A DNA stretch of 14,071 bases from Dissophora ornata (lineage: Eukaryota > Mortierellomycota > Mortierellomycetes > Mortierellales > Mortierellaceae): positions 1 to 14,071 of the forward strand of contig MU617394.1 of NCBI GenBank assembly GCA_025201705.1, written 5' to 3'. The position numbers were made by a program, and so were the translations under genes. The notes beneath the pieces were generated by a model. It ran no database searches. It was given only the letters and a program-made list of their open reading frames with translations, and was not told where the DNA came from. Shown here piece after piece: positions 1 to 9,565 of this stretch. Every line of letters starts with the position of its first letter. Within the stretch, counting starts at the first letter, position 1.

Positions 1-3000
1 CTGGCACCAGATCTCGGCCTCGCTCTGGCCCGCAACAGGAATCGTAAGACCACTATCTTCAGCGACAATCGCTCCAGTCTCGGCATGAAGCTCTGCTGCA
101 AGATCGGCATCCATGTCCCATCCACCATCGCCATCCACGTCCAAGGCGTCATTCATGATGGGCGCCAATGAAGCTCCCTTGTGGTCCAGAGCGGGGATAC
201 TGAACTCATCATCCATGCCCCACTGGTCCGCCTGCGGCTCAGGCTCTGCGGCAGTGAGAGGCACCTGTGGCGCAACGCCCTCCATATCTCCAGTGAACAC
301 ACCCTCAAAGTAGCTACGTGAGATCGCAAGCTGAGGCCAGTTCGAATCATGCACACGCATCAACGGTCTGGGTGGCACAAGGAGGGTGCCATGGGTCGGC
401 AAATCAGCAACATCCTCCTGTGACAGCCCAGAACTCTCCAGGATCTCGTCGGCAATCTCGTTCATGCCGTGTGTCTTGGCGGTGAGATACGCCAATGGAG
501 CTAGCCACAGTCGAGACACGGACGAAAGAAAAAGAAAAAGAAAAAAAGAGCGTCAGTCCTCAACTCCTCTAAATGGCGAAAATAATATCAAAAACGCACA
601 CATTTGCAAGGCACACAACACTTCTCCCATCACTCACCTTGGCCAACCTCTCGCAGCAGTCGAATTCGCTCTTCTACATTGCCCAGGAAAATCGAGTTGT
701 GGAAACGCGACATGGCATCGCCTCGGAGCTCCGCGATCTTGAGCATCTTGGATAACTTCTCAGAGTTTCCAGTTGCAAGGTACAGAAAAGACAGACGGTC
801 AAAGTTTTTGATGCGCTGGTAGCACATCTCCACAATCTGATGGTTGCCCTGACGCAGAGCCTCCTGTGCCAACTTCTTCCAGCTTTCTTCCTTGTCCAGA
901 GTCTTGGCCGTCTCGAGTCCAACTTCAAGATTGCCACACTCAAGCGCAAGCTCAAATCGGGTCTTGTCCTCACGCACAAAGTGGAGCGCAATCTCCGGGT
1001 AGCCCTTCTTTTGCAAATATGCAATAATCGACTGTCCAACCAGGTTCGAGTTGCGGATGATTTGCAGGACCTCGTCATAGTTGCGCTTAGTCAACGCCAG
1101 CTTGAAGCGGTACTCTGTTGGATCAATCGCAATGGCTCGCGTCTTGCCATCACGATCCAGGAAGTAAACGTTCTTGCCCTTGATGCGGGTCAAATAGATG
1201 GGCTGATCAAGCGTACGAATGATGCCATTATCACTAATAACCATCAAGAGCGACCCAGCAATGCAGTCGACATGCATTTCCAACCGTTAGCTCAGGTGTC
1301 AGGCGTCATGGTAGTTATCAGTACAACCACCATGCATACAGGCCATATCAAACTGCAATAAAACATTTCTAGATCACTTACCCTTGGGGAAGTGCATATT
1401 TGATGTGATTAAGAGTCGAGTAGATTAGGATTCCGCTCTCATCCCAAGCTGCGCTCTTGATTCGAATGGTCTCGTGGATTAAACATGTCTGCTCCAGTGA
1501 CTTGGTAGCAATCGTGATCGTATGCTTGCTAAGCAGTGCCACATACCCCATATCTGCAGACCACACAACGTACTTGACTGGTGGCGTCGTCACCTCAGAA
1601 ATGGTCTTACGCTGCTGAATGTCGTAAAGGATCACGGATGTGGGTGTGCTGAGCAGGAGCTGACCTGTGCCGGCGTAGAATATCTCGTTCACTACACTGG
1701 GTGTTTTGAACGACTTTGTGCTGTTGTTCTGGAGGTCACGAATGGTGATGGTCTGGCTCGCCTTTTCAAGTACCGCAAAGCGGTTACGGGCGATAAAGAT
1801 AGCCGAGTTTCCGGAGCCCCGCTTGCCATCGTTGGAAGGTTCCCGAGCGTCACCGCTATAGTCCTTGGGGAGGTTGTATAGCTCATACGTCCCTCCATCC
1901 GCCGTCGACGTGATCAGGACTGCACGCTCCGCAGGGTTGTATGATAGCGCCCGTGGTTGCACGAACTGCGATCCCGTACTGCGCACAGAAAGTACAGCTG
2001 TATCCTGCGACGTGGCGTAGTCGTACACCCGCAGGTATTTGTCCTTGATGTAAAACAAGTTGGACTGATGCACCGCATATGCAGGTCGTTCTCTCTCCAG
2101 TTTGAACACGATCAAGCCATTGTCGTGACCTAGTGGTTAAAGTAGAGGGGCAGAGGAAGAGAAAAAATACAGACACGCGAGAAGTTTCGAGTACTATGGT
2201 CAGCACGAGTGATTCTTCCGTTGTGGGTTCCTGTTGACTGCAATACATGGGTCTTAGCATGAAATAATGATAGCGATGTCACGCACCAGCAGCAAAAAGA
2301 TTGAGTTCAGGATGAGCAGTAAGTGCCCAAAAGCGGTCATGCTCACGGCGGAACGTCTGCACAGCCGTGCGCTTGGACATGTCCCACACACGAATACACT
2401 TGTCTTCCGCTACAGAGATGATGAGCTCCTGGCGTTGATGGAAGATTGTGCACATGACGTTGTTTGTATGACCTCTGCAGGAGTCGACCTCCCAAGCCTT
2501 GGTTTCTGTAGAGTACAAACAGAGAAAGTCAGCGACCAAACATCGGTCAAAGCGTCCTGCCAATTAACCACTCATACGAATCCTGCGGTCGATTTCAAAC
2601 TCGCCATACCGTTCATTCTCCAAAGCTTGACTTGACGATCGTCACCGGCAGAGACAATTAACGGCAGCGTGGGATGGAATGCCGCCCAGTTGACACTGCG
2701 GTCATGTCCCTCAAGGATGTACTTTACAATCGCATCTGTGCTCCCGAAGATGTCCGCCTGCTGCGATGCGCGGTGCGCGCTCTCGTCGTATGCCACCGTT
2801 CCTGGCGCCGCGTTCTTCTTTCTGAGGCCTGTCAACGGCGCAATTGGAAGAGAGAGGGGAAGAGAGAGGGGAAGCGGGAATAACATATAAATATATGAAT
2901 GTCATGCACGATTTGCCACTACATCTTGATCAAGTCCAAGACTTGCCTGAAATATCCCAGACGCGGACAGTTTGATCCAGCGATGCTGACACAATAAGAT

Positions 3001-3679
3001 CTTCTTTGGGATGGAACTGGGCACTCATGACGTAGTGATTGTGGCCGGTGAGGATCGCGATGCAGTTGCGCGACTGCCAGTTCCAGATCCGAATTGTCTG
3101 ATCGTCCGAGCAACTGAGGATCCAGGGATATTCGTGGTGAAAGTACACTGTGCGAACATAATCCAGATGCCCGGTAAGCGTAAACTGACAGCGACGCGTC
3201 TTGTAGTTCCACACCTTAATCTTGTAGTCATCTCCTGCTGATACAAACAACGGCTGCGAGGGGTGGAACGCGATACCGCGGACAGGGCCTGTTGAGTAAA
3301 ACGTAACCGCGCTGGGCGGGAGAGATGAGTGTGTGTTGACTTGAGGGATTCATCTGCATCTGCATCAAGGTGTACAACGTTGGGCTGCATACCGTCATGT
3401 TCATCAAAACGCTCCAGAAGAGTGCCCATCCTGTAGTCCCACAGCTGAATCGAACCATTGTGTAGGGCTGCTAGGATCCAGGGTCGCTTCGGATGGAAAG
3501 CAACGCCTTTGACGCGATTGCTCTTTGACTCGAACTATCATCATCAGTAATGAATGGCAATCCAGTTGTTAGTTATAAGATCCCGATTGTTCATCCGCTG
3601 ATTTGCGATTGAGTCTATCTCAGTCCTCTGCGCGAAGTTACGCTTTGATGTGGCGCGCTACCTTGGTGAGCATCTGCAT
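1..3679 (-). CDS. COP1: Coatomer subunit alpha (alpha-COP), 3' end outside window
   Basis: Alpha-COP is the large subunit of the COPI coat. It binds C-terminal dilysine signals and drives Golgi-to-ER retrograde transport on the cytosolic face of Golgi membranes. I read eight exons: 3679-3662, 3534-3393, 3288-2947, 2828-2610, 2505-2287, 2129-1382, 1233-638 and 500-1. All join in frame to give 928 codons, about three quarters of a roughly 1200-residue protein. The N-terminus begins MQMLTKFESKS, close to yeast MKMLTKFESKS, which is why I chose the ATG at 3679 over the one at 3673. A seven-bladed WD40 propeller follows ([29 protein letters not shown]-free WD repeats), then a second propeller and the helical region with [16 protein letters not shown] and [13 protein letters not shown]13, K15, H31 and R57 match positions I recall as dilysine contacts in yeast. 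Exon 8 is acidic and ends at the EIWCQ block. The missing part is the C-terminal epsilon-COP-binding domain. Identity is certain; splice sites are inferred from protein continuity. Confidence 0.96.
2829..2946 (-). other. GC-AG intron 3 of the alpha-COP gene
   Basis: The exon reads GAT ATT TCA G and is followed directly by GCAAGT, not GT. The 3' end is GTTGACAG before GC CTC AGA AAG. Joining gives DISGLRKKN, the exact conserved alpha-COP sequence, so no GT donor can replace it. The rest of the donor fits the usual GC-AG consensus (AG|GCAAGT). The intron is 118 bp and holds two adjacent copies of CCCCTCTCTCTT upstream of the acceptor. Confidence 0.88.
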
Positions 3680-4124
3680 GTTGAAAGGATGGGCGCGGGG
3701 GAGGGTGGAGAACACGGATGCTGTTGTAAGTTGTGTCTTGCAGCTCTTTTTGAAGTTGAAATTGCAAAACGTGAGTGATTATAACGGGAGGAGGGCAATA
3801 AAGAGAAATGGGGAGAAAAGAGGGATGGAAGGAGTACGAGTGGGAAATGGGATGTGATGGGCCCGAAGGATGATGAAGATTTGGTCCATCGTGGCGTTTC
3901 TGGTGACTTGCCACGTCACACAAGTCCAGTTGAAATATATCCATGCACGGTTTCGCCGCTGAGTTCATATCATTCCGTCCCGTCCTTTCTTTCATAAATC
4001 AACATTCACCAATACACTCGCCTTCGAGATCCAGAAAACAGCAATATTCCAAATCTTTTTCTCAAAGCGATATCCATTCATACCCCCCATTCTTGTCCCT
4101 CCACCCACTGTTGATCCTATTCGC
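3680..4124. promoter_or_regulatory. Divergent promoter region between alpha-COP and SET-domain genes
   Basis: This 445-bp spacer carries both promoters and both 5' leaders. On the minus strand, 3780-3860 is pyrimidine-rich, as expected upstream of the alpha-COP start. On the plus strand, 3965-4124 is an A/C/T-rich, G-poor leader running into the SET-domain start codon. A CCAAT box is visible near 4006 on the plus strand. An inverted pair of CGTGGC/GCCACG motifs lies at 3890-3915. I see no clear TATA box and no coding potential. Confidence 0.7.
3910..3918 (-). promoter_or_regulatory. UPRE-like element TGACGTGGC upstream of alpha-COP
   Basis: Read on the alpha-COP strand, the sequence is TGACGTGGC, about 230 bp before the start codon. 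TGACGTGG is the classical XBP1-type unfolded protein response element. A second, inverted core (CCACG) lies 14 bp away at 3890-3895. The motif is short and related to many bZIP sites, so function is only inferred. Confidence 0.35.
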
Positions 4125-6061
4125 ATGGTCAACACACTTTCTCATTTCTGTGCATGGGCAACAGATCAAGGAGTGATATCCAAGCTCGTGCCCAGAGAGT
4201 CGAAGGGCATGGGCACCGGACTCTTCCTCGCTCCGGAACAAGGCCCGCACGATCTTAGTGAGAGTAGCCAGGGAGAGCTCCTCTTTGTTCCTTACTCTCT
4301 GCTCCTATCTCGGATTCGCATTCTGCAATTGGAATGTCCACCGTTGCAGCAGACGTTTGAGGCCATCGGTCCTGATAACCTCACTGAGCGACTTGCAATT
4401 GTCTTATTCCTGCTATTCCAAAGACTCATATTGAATCATAAAGAGTGTGCCTGTCGGGCTGCCTCACCCACGGAGAGATCTGGGAAAGGAGAAGGATCTA
4501 TGATCAACGGCGTCTCCTATCCAGGATCTCTCTTTGATCCCTATATCGCCACTTTGCCTGATATTTGCACACCCGTTACGCTGGACTCGGAAGCTGCCCG
4601 TGGTTACCTCGCCGGAACGCTGCTGCTTGATTCTGTGTGTGCCAAGCGAGCAAAACTAGAGTCCGAGTTCGAGCTTCTTAGTGGCAACATGGGCGTTTTT
4701 GAGGAATGGCCAGTCCATCCCTCACTGGACAACTTCATTTGGGCGGATGCAACCTTCTGGTCTCGCGTACTCTCCTTCGGAACGCAGTGGGCTCAGGATC
4801 AGAATAACCAAGAGCACGACCATGAATTGGTAGACGACATGCACATGGTTCCTTTCCTGGACTTTGCAAACCACGCAGCAGAGCCCAATATTCGATGGCA
4901 GGTGGACACGGATGGTCTTCGCGTTTGGGCCAAAGAGTCATTGCTAAATGATACTGGCGAGGCGAAGCAAGAAAATCATAGGATGCACGGCCAAGAAGTG
5001 TACTTGTCCTATGGCAATAAGCCAAATATGGAGCTGCTGTACGATTTGAACCACAGTTTGTTCCCCTGCTTAAACTCACATTGTTGGACCGCCGATTAGT
5101 TGACTGATCGCAATGCTGCTTTTCTTCGTAATCCAGGTTTTTATATGGCTTCACATTGCAGGACAATCCAACGCAGTTCTTGACACTTGTCATGCCGATG
5201 GACGAAGACGACCCTTACTATATGCCTAAGGCACACACTTTAATGAGGCTAGGCATCCCCCCGAGGATAACTGTTTATCTGAATAATGAGGGTGGACCCG
5301 AGGATCTAGTGGAGCTTGGCGAGGGACTTTGGGTCACGCAAGATTCCCAATACTTGCTCTGGATGTACTCACTCAATGAGGACGATGATCTGGGAGCGCT
5401 AATTGAGGAGCCGGCTGCGAAGGTCTGTGTCGCCCGAGAGACGCCTGGCGCCAATGACGATCAAGAACAAATGGAAGAGGTGGATCTGATTGACGAGGAT
5501 ACAATTGGCCGTCTTCTGCTGACGATTCAGGGTACGAAGATCGTATCTAAGGAGCTGCTCCACATGACAGTTCCGAAGCTAGAAATATATCCTGTGCTCA
5601 TTCTCCGTTCGCTTGTGCTTATGGCTCAGCGCATCGAGTACTACATTTCTCGTATCATGGAGACTGGTAACAAGGTACAGAGAGCAGGGGATATTGATAT
5701 TGTTCGAGCAATCAACTACGACGCTGACGCGGCAAGCGAACACGGATCAAGAGGCTCTCTGACGCCGACCAAGAATATACCGACACAGTTGAGAGTCAGA
5801 AATAACAATATTGGGGAGTGCCTGATGCCGACATTGCTGGAACCCGACCATGAGAACCCCATCACCAGTCGTCAGTTGGAGGTCGAAGTGCAGGTATCCA
5901 GCTTAATATCGACTATGAAGAACTACCGGACGGAAGAGATGGATCTGTTGGTCCGTATTGGTGACATTCTGGGCGAGGCTCAGACACGGTGCCTAGAGGA
6001 GAGTGATTTTATCAAAGAGTATCTTTCCATGCAGAGCCACCAAGAGACGTTAGACAGTTAG
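4125..6061 (+). CDS. SET-domain protein lysine methyltransferase (Rubisco LSMT-like)
   Basis: Two exons, 4125-5038 and 5137-6061, give 612 residues. The family transfers methyl groups from S-adenosylmethionine to lysine side chains of non-histone or ribosomal proteins; fungal relatives include the Rkm enzymes. Visible SET motifs are GMGTGLFLA (residues 28-36), VPFLDFANH with the N-H pair (242-250), and EVYLSYGNKPNMELLFLYGF (291-310), whose final tyrosine (Y308) is the catalytic one. A Rubisco-LSMT substrate-binding-like helical domain follows (about 325-480). The C-terminus, from about 500, is poorly conserved and probably partly disordered. The 98-bp intron (donor GTACGA, acceptor AATCCAG) was placed because only this joint restores LLFLYGFTLQDNP. 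The start ATG has G at +4 and leads directly into the usual N-terminal helix. The substrate cannot be told from sequence. The gene shares its promoter region with alpha-COP. Confidence 0.9.
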
Positions 6062-6247
6062 ACTTTTTAGAAAATACAGAATTTTGTTTGCGCGTCGCAG
6101 TAGTTGCGATAACTACCAGTTCCAAGATTCTTTGCACGTGAGCCTTCTCAACCCCGTGGCTGTCTTTGGGATCACACCCCACATGTGGTGCTTTCGATTT
6201 CTTTTGATCCACTCACTCATCTTTTTCCATCCCTCAATTGATTCAAG
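6062..6247 (+). promoter_or_regulatory. Short same-strand spacer: SET gene 3' end and Hrp1-like promoter
   Basis: Only 186 bp separate the SET stop codon from the next start codon, so 3' UTR, poly(A) site and promoter are packed together. The last 60 bp are T/C/A-rich (CACTCACTCATC, TTTTTCCATCCC) and look like a fungal leader. No canonical AATAAA and no clear TATA box are seen. Confidence 0.5.
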
Positions 6248-6739
6248 ATGACATCAAAACAAGACGACAACTTTGACCTTTACGACGATCCTTACGCTGC
6301 CACAGGAGGAAATGGAGGTGCCGATCCTTACGCCGAGGACGATGATGATTATTACAACAGCAGCCACGTAGGCGATCGTGGGCGTGGTGGATATGATGAC
6401 GCGGCGGGGAAGGATGGTGAACGATCTCGATTCCAGAACACTCGTGATGGCTCCGAGAATAGACCCAGTGACCGTTCAGAGGATCACTCAGCCTATGGTC
6501 AACAGAAGAACCTGCAAAGTCAGCACAGGTCACCTGGACACTCGCAGGATACGTCAGACGCAACTGGTGGTTATGATCCTGCTCAGCCGTATCATCAGCA
6601 GCGAGATTCTTCCTATCAACAGCAGCAACAACAGCCACAGCAGTCGCAACAGCAACATCTATCGCAATATTCGAGGGCATCTCATCAGGACTCGTCGAAT
6701 TATAGTCCAGAAGCAAGCTCATACAACCAACAGCCCCGT

Positions 6740-6774
<35 letters not shown>

Positions 6775-9274
6775 ATCGCAGTCCACGGCTGGACGCGAGC
6801 ATGGGTAAGATCACTTCACCATTCCTGCCGATATCTCGGAGACCGAGAATCGAAACAAAATGTTAGCACGCAAGTTGGGTTGTAGGTTCTTAAATTGGGA
6901 ATCAATGCTGTAGCAGACTGATCAGGATGAAAAGTTCAGACTCGGGATCAGGAAATCACACAGCGCGAGGCGATCGAGTGTACCCATGTTTATTTTCTTC
7001 GCTGTGTGTGAGCAAGGCTACATTGCCTCTGAAATGTATCAGCAGACAGTGTTCGAGCAAGTGCTATACACATTGTATCTTCCTATACTGGCTCCCTCTT
7101 TTTTTATATTTCCCTTTGCAAAAAACGCAATATGCTATCAGGCCGTGTTTGGTCGCTATTGGTATTTTCGACGCGACGTAGGCATAGCAATGTAATGAGC
7201 ATATACACCTGCCATTCAGAATCAGTCAGTATGCAGAGACAGACAGAGAAACAGACACAGACACTTCGTTCTCCTCAGAAGGCAGCAGAGAGATAAGATA
7301 GGTCGTGTAGAGCCATACACACATACCTTAATGAAGTCCCGTTGTCATTGAAAAGCTAATCCGATCCTCTTCTCCCTTGCTCCGTTTTCCTTTACCTTTC
7401 TCTACACTACCCTCATTGTGCACTGTTGCTTGAACGTATCATCGTGTTTGTGCTACAACTTGATGATCAACCTTGACTTCTTGCTCAATGAATTTTGTCT
7501 TCGCCACCTATGTGTGCGTATGTGTGGATCATATCCGACCCGCATCTACTTTCCGCACCACTTGTATGAACATAGAAAAATGTTTATCGGAGGATTGAAC
7601 TGGGAGACAACGGATGGTAAGTTCAGTTCGGGCCGTGAGATACCGCCTGTCGTTCTCCAGAGCTCATATCGCGACTTTGGCGTGCGGGAAAAGGGCCCTG
7701 ATGTATGCTGTTTCCGATCCTGTCGTTTATATATATAGAGAGTCTGAAGGCCTATTTTTCACGCTACGGAGAGTTGACAGATTGTATGGTGATGAAGGAC
7801 CCTGTGACAAGCAAATCTAGAGGGTTTGGTTTCCTGACCTTCCTGGACCCTAAAAATGTGGATGCCGTCCTTAAGGAGGACCACTATCTTGACGGAAAGA
7901 TGGTAGGACCAAACTAGCGTTTTAACGGCTGTGCCCACATCTGTGCCGCGCGGGGATTTCGATGTATGAAAGCATCGTTTGACAATGATACCATTATGTT
8001 TCTCAAATAGATCGACCCCAAGCGTGCTATTCCTCGTGAAGAACAGGAAAAGACGGAAAAGATATTCGTCGGAGGCATCGCGCCTGACGTGACCGAGGAA
8101 GAGTTTGCCAATTATTTCTCGCAGTTTGGTCATGTTCTCGATGCCACCTTGATGCTTGATCGATCGACAGGGCGTCCTAGAGGCTTTGGCTTTATCACGT
8201 TCGAGTCCGACCGTGGCGTGGAGGCTGCATTGAGTAGACGCGACCTTATGTTGCACGACAAGCCCGTAAGAGACGTGGAGGATGCCGCAATTTGGCAGCA
8301 GTACTATCGGCTGATCAAACTCAAGGTGCATACTAACTGTGGTTCGTTATCATTACAAATAGATTGAAGTCAAGCGAGCCCAGCCAAAGCACCGCGCTGA
8401 TACGAGAGGCGGTGGTGGAAGTTACGGTACTGGAGGGTTTGGTGGTGCTCAGGGAGGGTTTGGTGGCTATGGTGGCGGCCAGGGCGCATATGGAGGTAAT
8501 ATGGGCGGAGGCGGACGAAATTTCGGGATGGACTCCATGGGGGCCATGATGGGCGGTGGAGGCTTTGGTGGAGGTTTCGGAGGCGGTGCTGGGGCGGGAC
8601 CTGATCCATATCAGGCAATGGGTGCCTATGCTGCTGCCGCTGCTCGGTTCGGAGCGAATCCTGCAGCTGCTGCAGCTGCTGCAGCGTTGGCACAACGTTA
8701 CCGCATGGCTGCTGCTGCCGCCGCTGCCGCCTATGGGAGTGCAGGAGGATCAGGTGCAGGTGGAGGAGGTGCAGGCATGGGTGGCAACGCAGGAGGTGGT
8801 GGATACGATCCCACTGTAGCACTGTCAGCATTCTATCGTCAGCCATTTGCGTATGGCGGCGCCGGTGCTGGAAACAATGGCGGCCAATCAGGCGGTGGTC
8901 AAGGAGGCTATGGCTCCAACAGCAATGGAGGCTATGGCGACCAAGAATCCGGCAGTGGCAACCAGTCATCTCAAAGACGGTATGGAGGTCAGTCTGGTAC
9001 TGATGGAGCGTCGGGTAACAGTGGTGGTGGTGGTGGTGGCGGTGGGGGCTCGTCCTCGTCCTCGTACGGCGCAAACGGAGGATATGAGTCCAGGGGAGGT
9101 GGTGGCAACAGCTATGGTGCCGGACGCAGCACCACTTCAGGATCTGGGGGAGGCCGGCAGGGAGGAGCCGGCAGTGGTTCTGGTGGCCCAGTCCGCGGAG
9201 GCAGTAGCAGTGGAAGCGCCCCATCGTCCTCGGGTGGGCGAGGCGGTGGCTCATACCACCCCTATCAACGATGA
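6248..9274 (+). CDS. HRP1: Hrp1/Nab4-like hnRNP with two RRM domains
   Basis: Five exons, 6248-6804, 7576-7616, 7739-7902, 8011-8265 and 8363-9274, give 642 residues. Hrp1-type proteins bind UA-rich elements in nascent mRNA, act in cleavage/polyadenylation and shuttle to the cytoplasm. Residues 1-186 are acidic, then Ser/Gln-rich, with a 12-residue glutamine run near 165-176. RRM1 has RNP2 MFIGGL (188-193) and RNP1 SRGFGFLTF (226-234). The linker IDPKRAIPREEQEKTEK is the diagnostic one for this family. RRM2 has RNP2 IFVGGI (272-277) and RNP1 PRGFGFITF (310-318), then IEVKRAQPKHRAD. The tail (about 355-642) is rich in Gly, Ser, Ala and Tyr, with alanine runs around 429-465, and ends GGSYHPYQR. 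Such tails drive condensation and are arginine-methylated in relatives. Musashi/DAZAP1-like naming is also possible. All exon joints restore conserved RRM sequence; only the ATG choice is less certain. Confidence 0.93.
6740..6769 (+). repeat. (CAG)10 trinucleotide repeat coding polyglutamine
   Basis: Ten pure CAG codons are followed by two CAA codons, giving Q12 in the N-terminal region of the Hrp1-like protein. Interrupted CAG/CAA tracts also occur at about 6618-6657. A pure repeat of this length is likely to vary between strains. Confidence 0.95.
6805..7575 (+). other. Long first intron (771 bp) of the Hrp1-like gene
   Basis: The donor is GG|GTAAGA and the acceptor is GAACATAG|A; joining gives HGKMFIGGLNW. 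All other introns between certain coding exons in the window are 90-189 bp. Inside are a degenerate CAGA/ACAG tract (7234-7264) and a pyrimidine-rich block (7365-7415) that resembles a fungal leader. No open frame in it resembles an RRM protein or any family I know. It may hold regulatory elements or an alternative promoter. Confidence 0.8.
8331..8337 (+). other. Intron branch site TACTAAC
   Basis: This is a perfect match to the yeast branch-point consensus, 25 bp before the AG acceptor at 8361-8362 of intron 4 (8266-8362) in the Hrp1-like gene. It supports the exon 5 boundary. Confidence 0.85.
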
Positions 9275-9565
9275 GCAGATGACGATTATGGATCGTGAAT
9301 AGCCAAACTCTTACAATCATACTATTAAAGATTATATGTGCTCTTCAACATAGCAAAGACGGCATTGATTCTCTATGTATCGTGTATTTGATTGATGCAT
9401 GGATGGCTAACTATGTTATGCTTGTTTGTTTGTTTGTCTGTTTGTCTGTCAATGGACTTCTTGAACAGTCGATCGCCAGTGACCACCTGCCATTAAACCG
9501 CTGTCGATGTTCCAAGTCCTGTCATAGGCTGCTCGCACTTTGATCCCTGCATCAGCTGCTTGGGC
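9275..9565. other. Convergent 3' spacer between the Hrp1-like and NMNAT genes
   Basis: The two genes end tail to tail, 291 bp apart, so this stretch holds both 3' UTRs and poly(A) sites. ATTAAAG at about 9324 could act as a poly(A) signal for the plus-strand gene. A TTTG/TCTG tetranucleotide tract lies at 9421-9450. I see no coding sequence. Confidence 0.6.
9421..9450 (+). repeat. Degenerate TTTG/TCTG tetranucleotide tract
   Basis: About seven units alternate TTTG and TCTG. It lies 147 bp after the Hrp1-like stop codon and is UG-rich in the sense RNA, so it may fall in the 3' UTR or the downstream element of the poly(A) site. Confidence 0.8.

Noticed and set aside
501..637. C/D-box snoRNA in alpha-COP intron 7
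   Set aside because: A TGATGG and a CTGA are about 80 bases apart on the minus strand with a 3-bp flanking stem, but box C lacks its final A, which is needed for the kink-turn pair, and the stem is too short.
386..742. Plus-strand open frame of 118 codons
   Set aside because: Antisense to exons 7 and 8 and intron 7 of alpha-COP; no motif of its own.
5039..5099. SET protein ending at a stop at 5099
   Set aside because: This is the intron read through. Splicing 5038 to 5137 restores the conserved FLYGFTLQDNP segment and the C-terminal domain.
8370..9320. 316-codon open frame on the minus strand
   Set aside because: It is the antisense of the Gly/Ala-rich exon 5 of the Hrp1-like gene. Its His/Leu/Arg-rich content is what GC-rich repeats give when read backwards.
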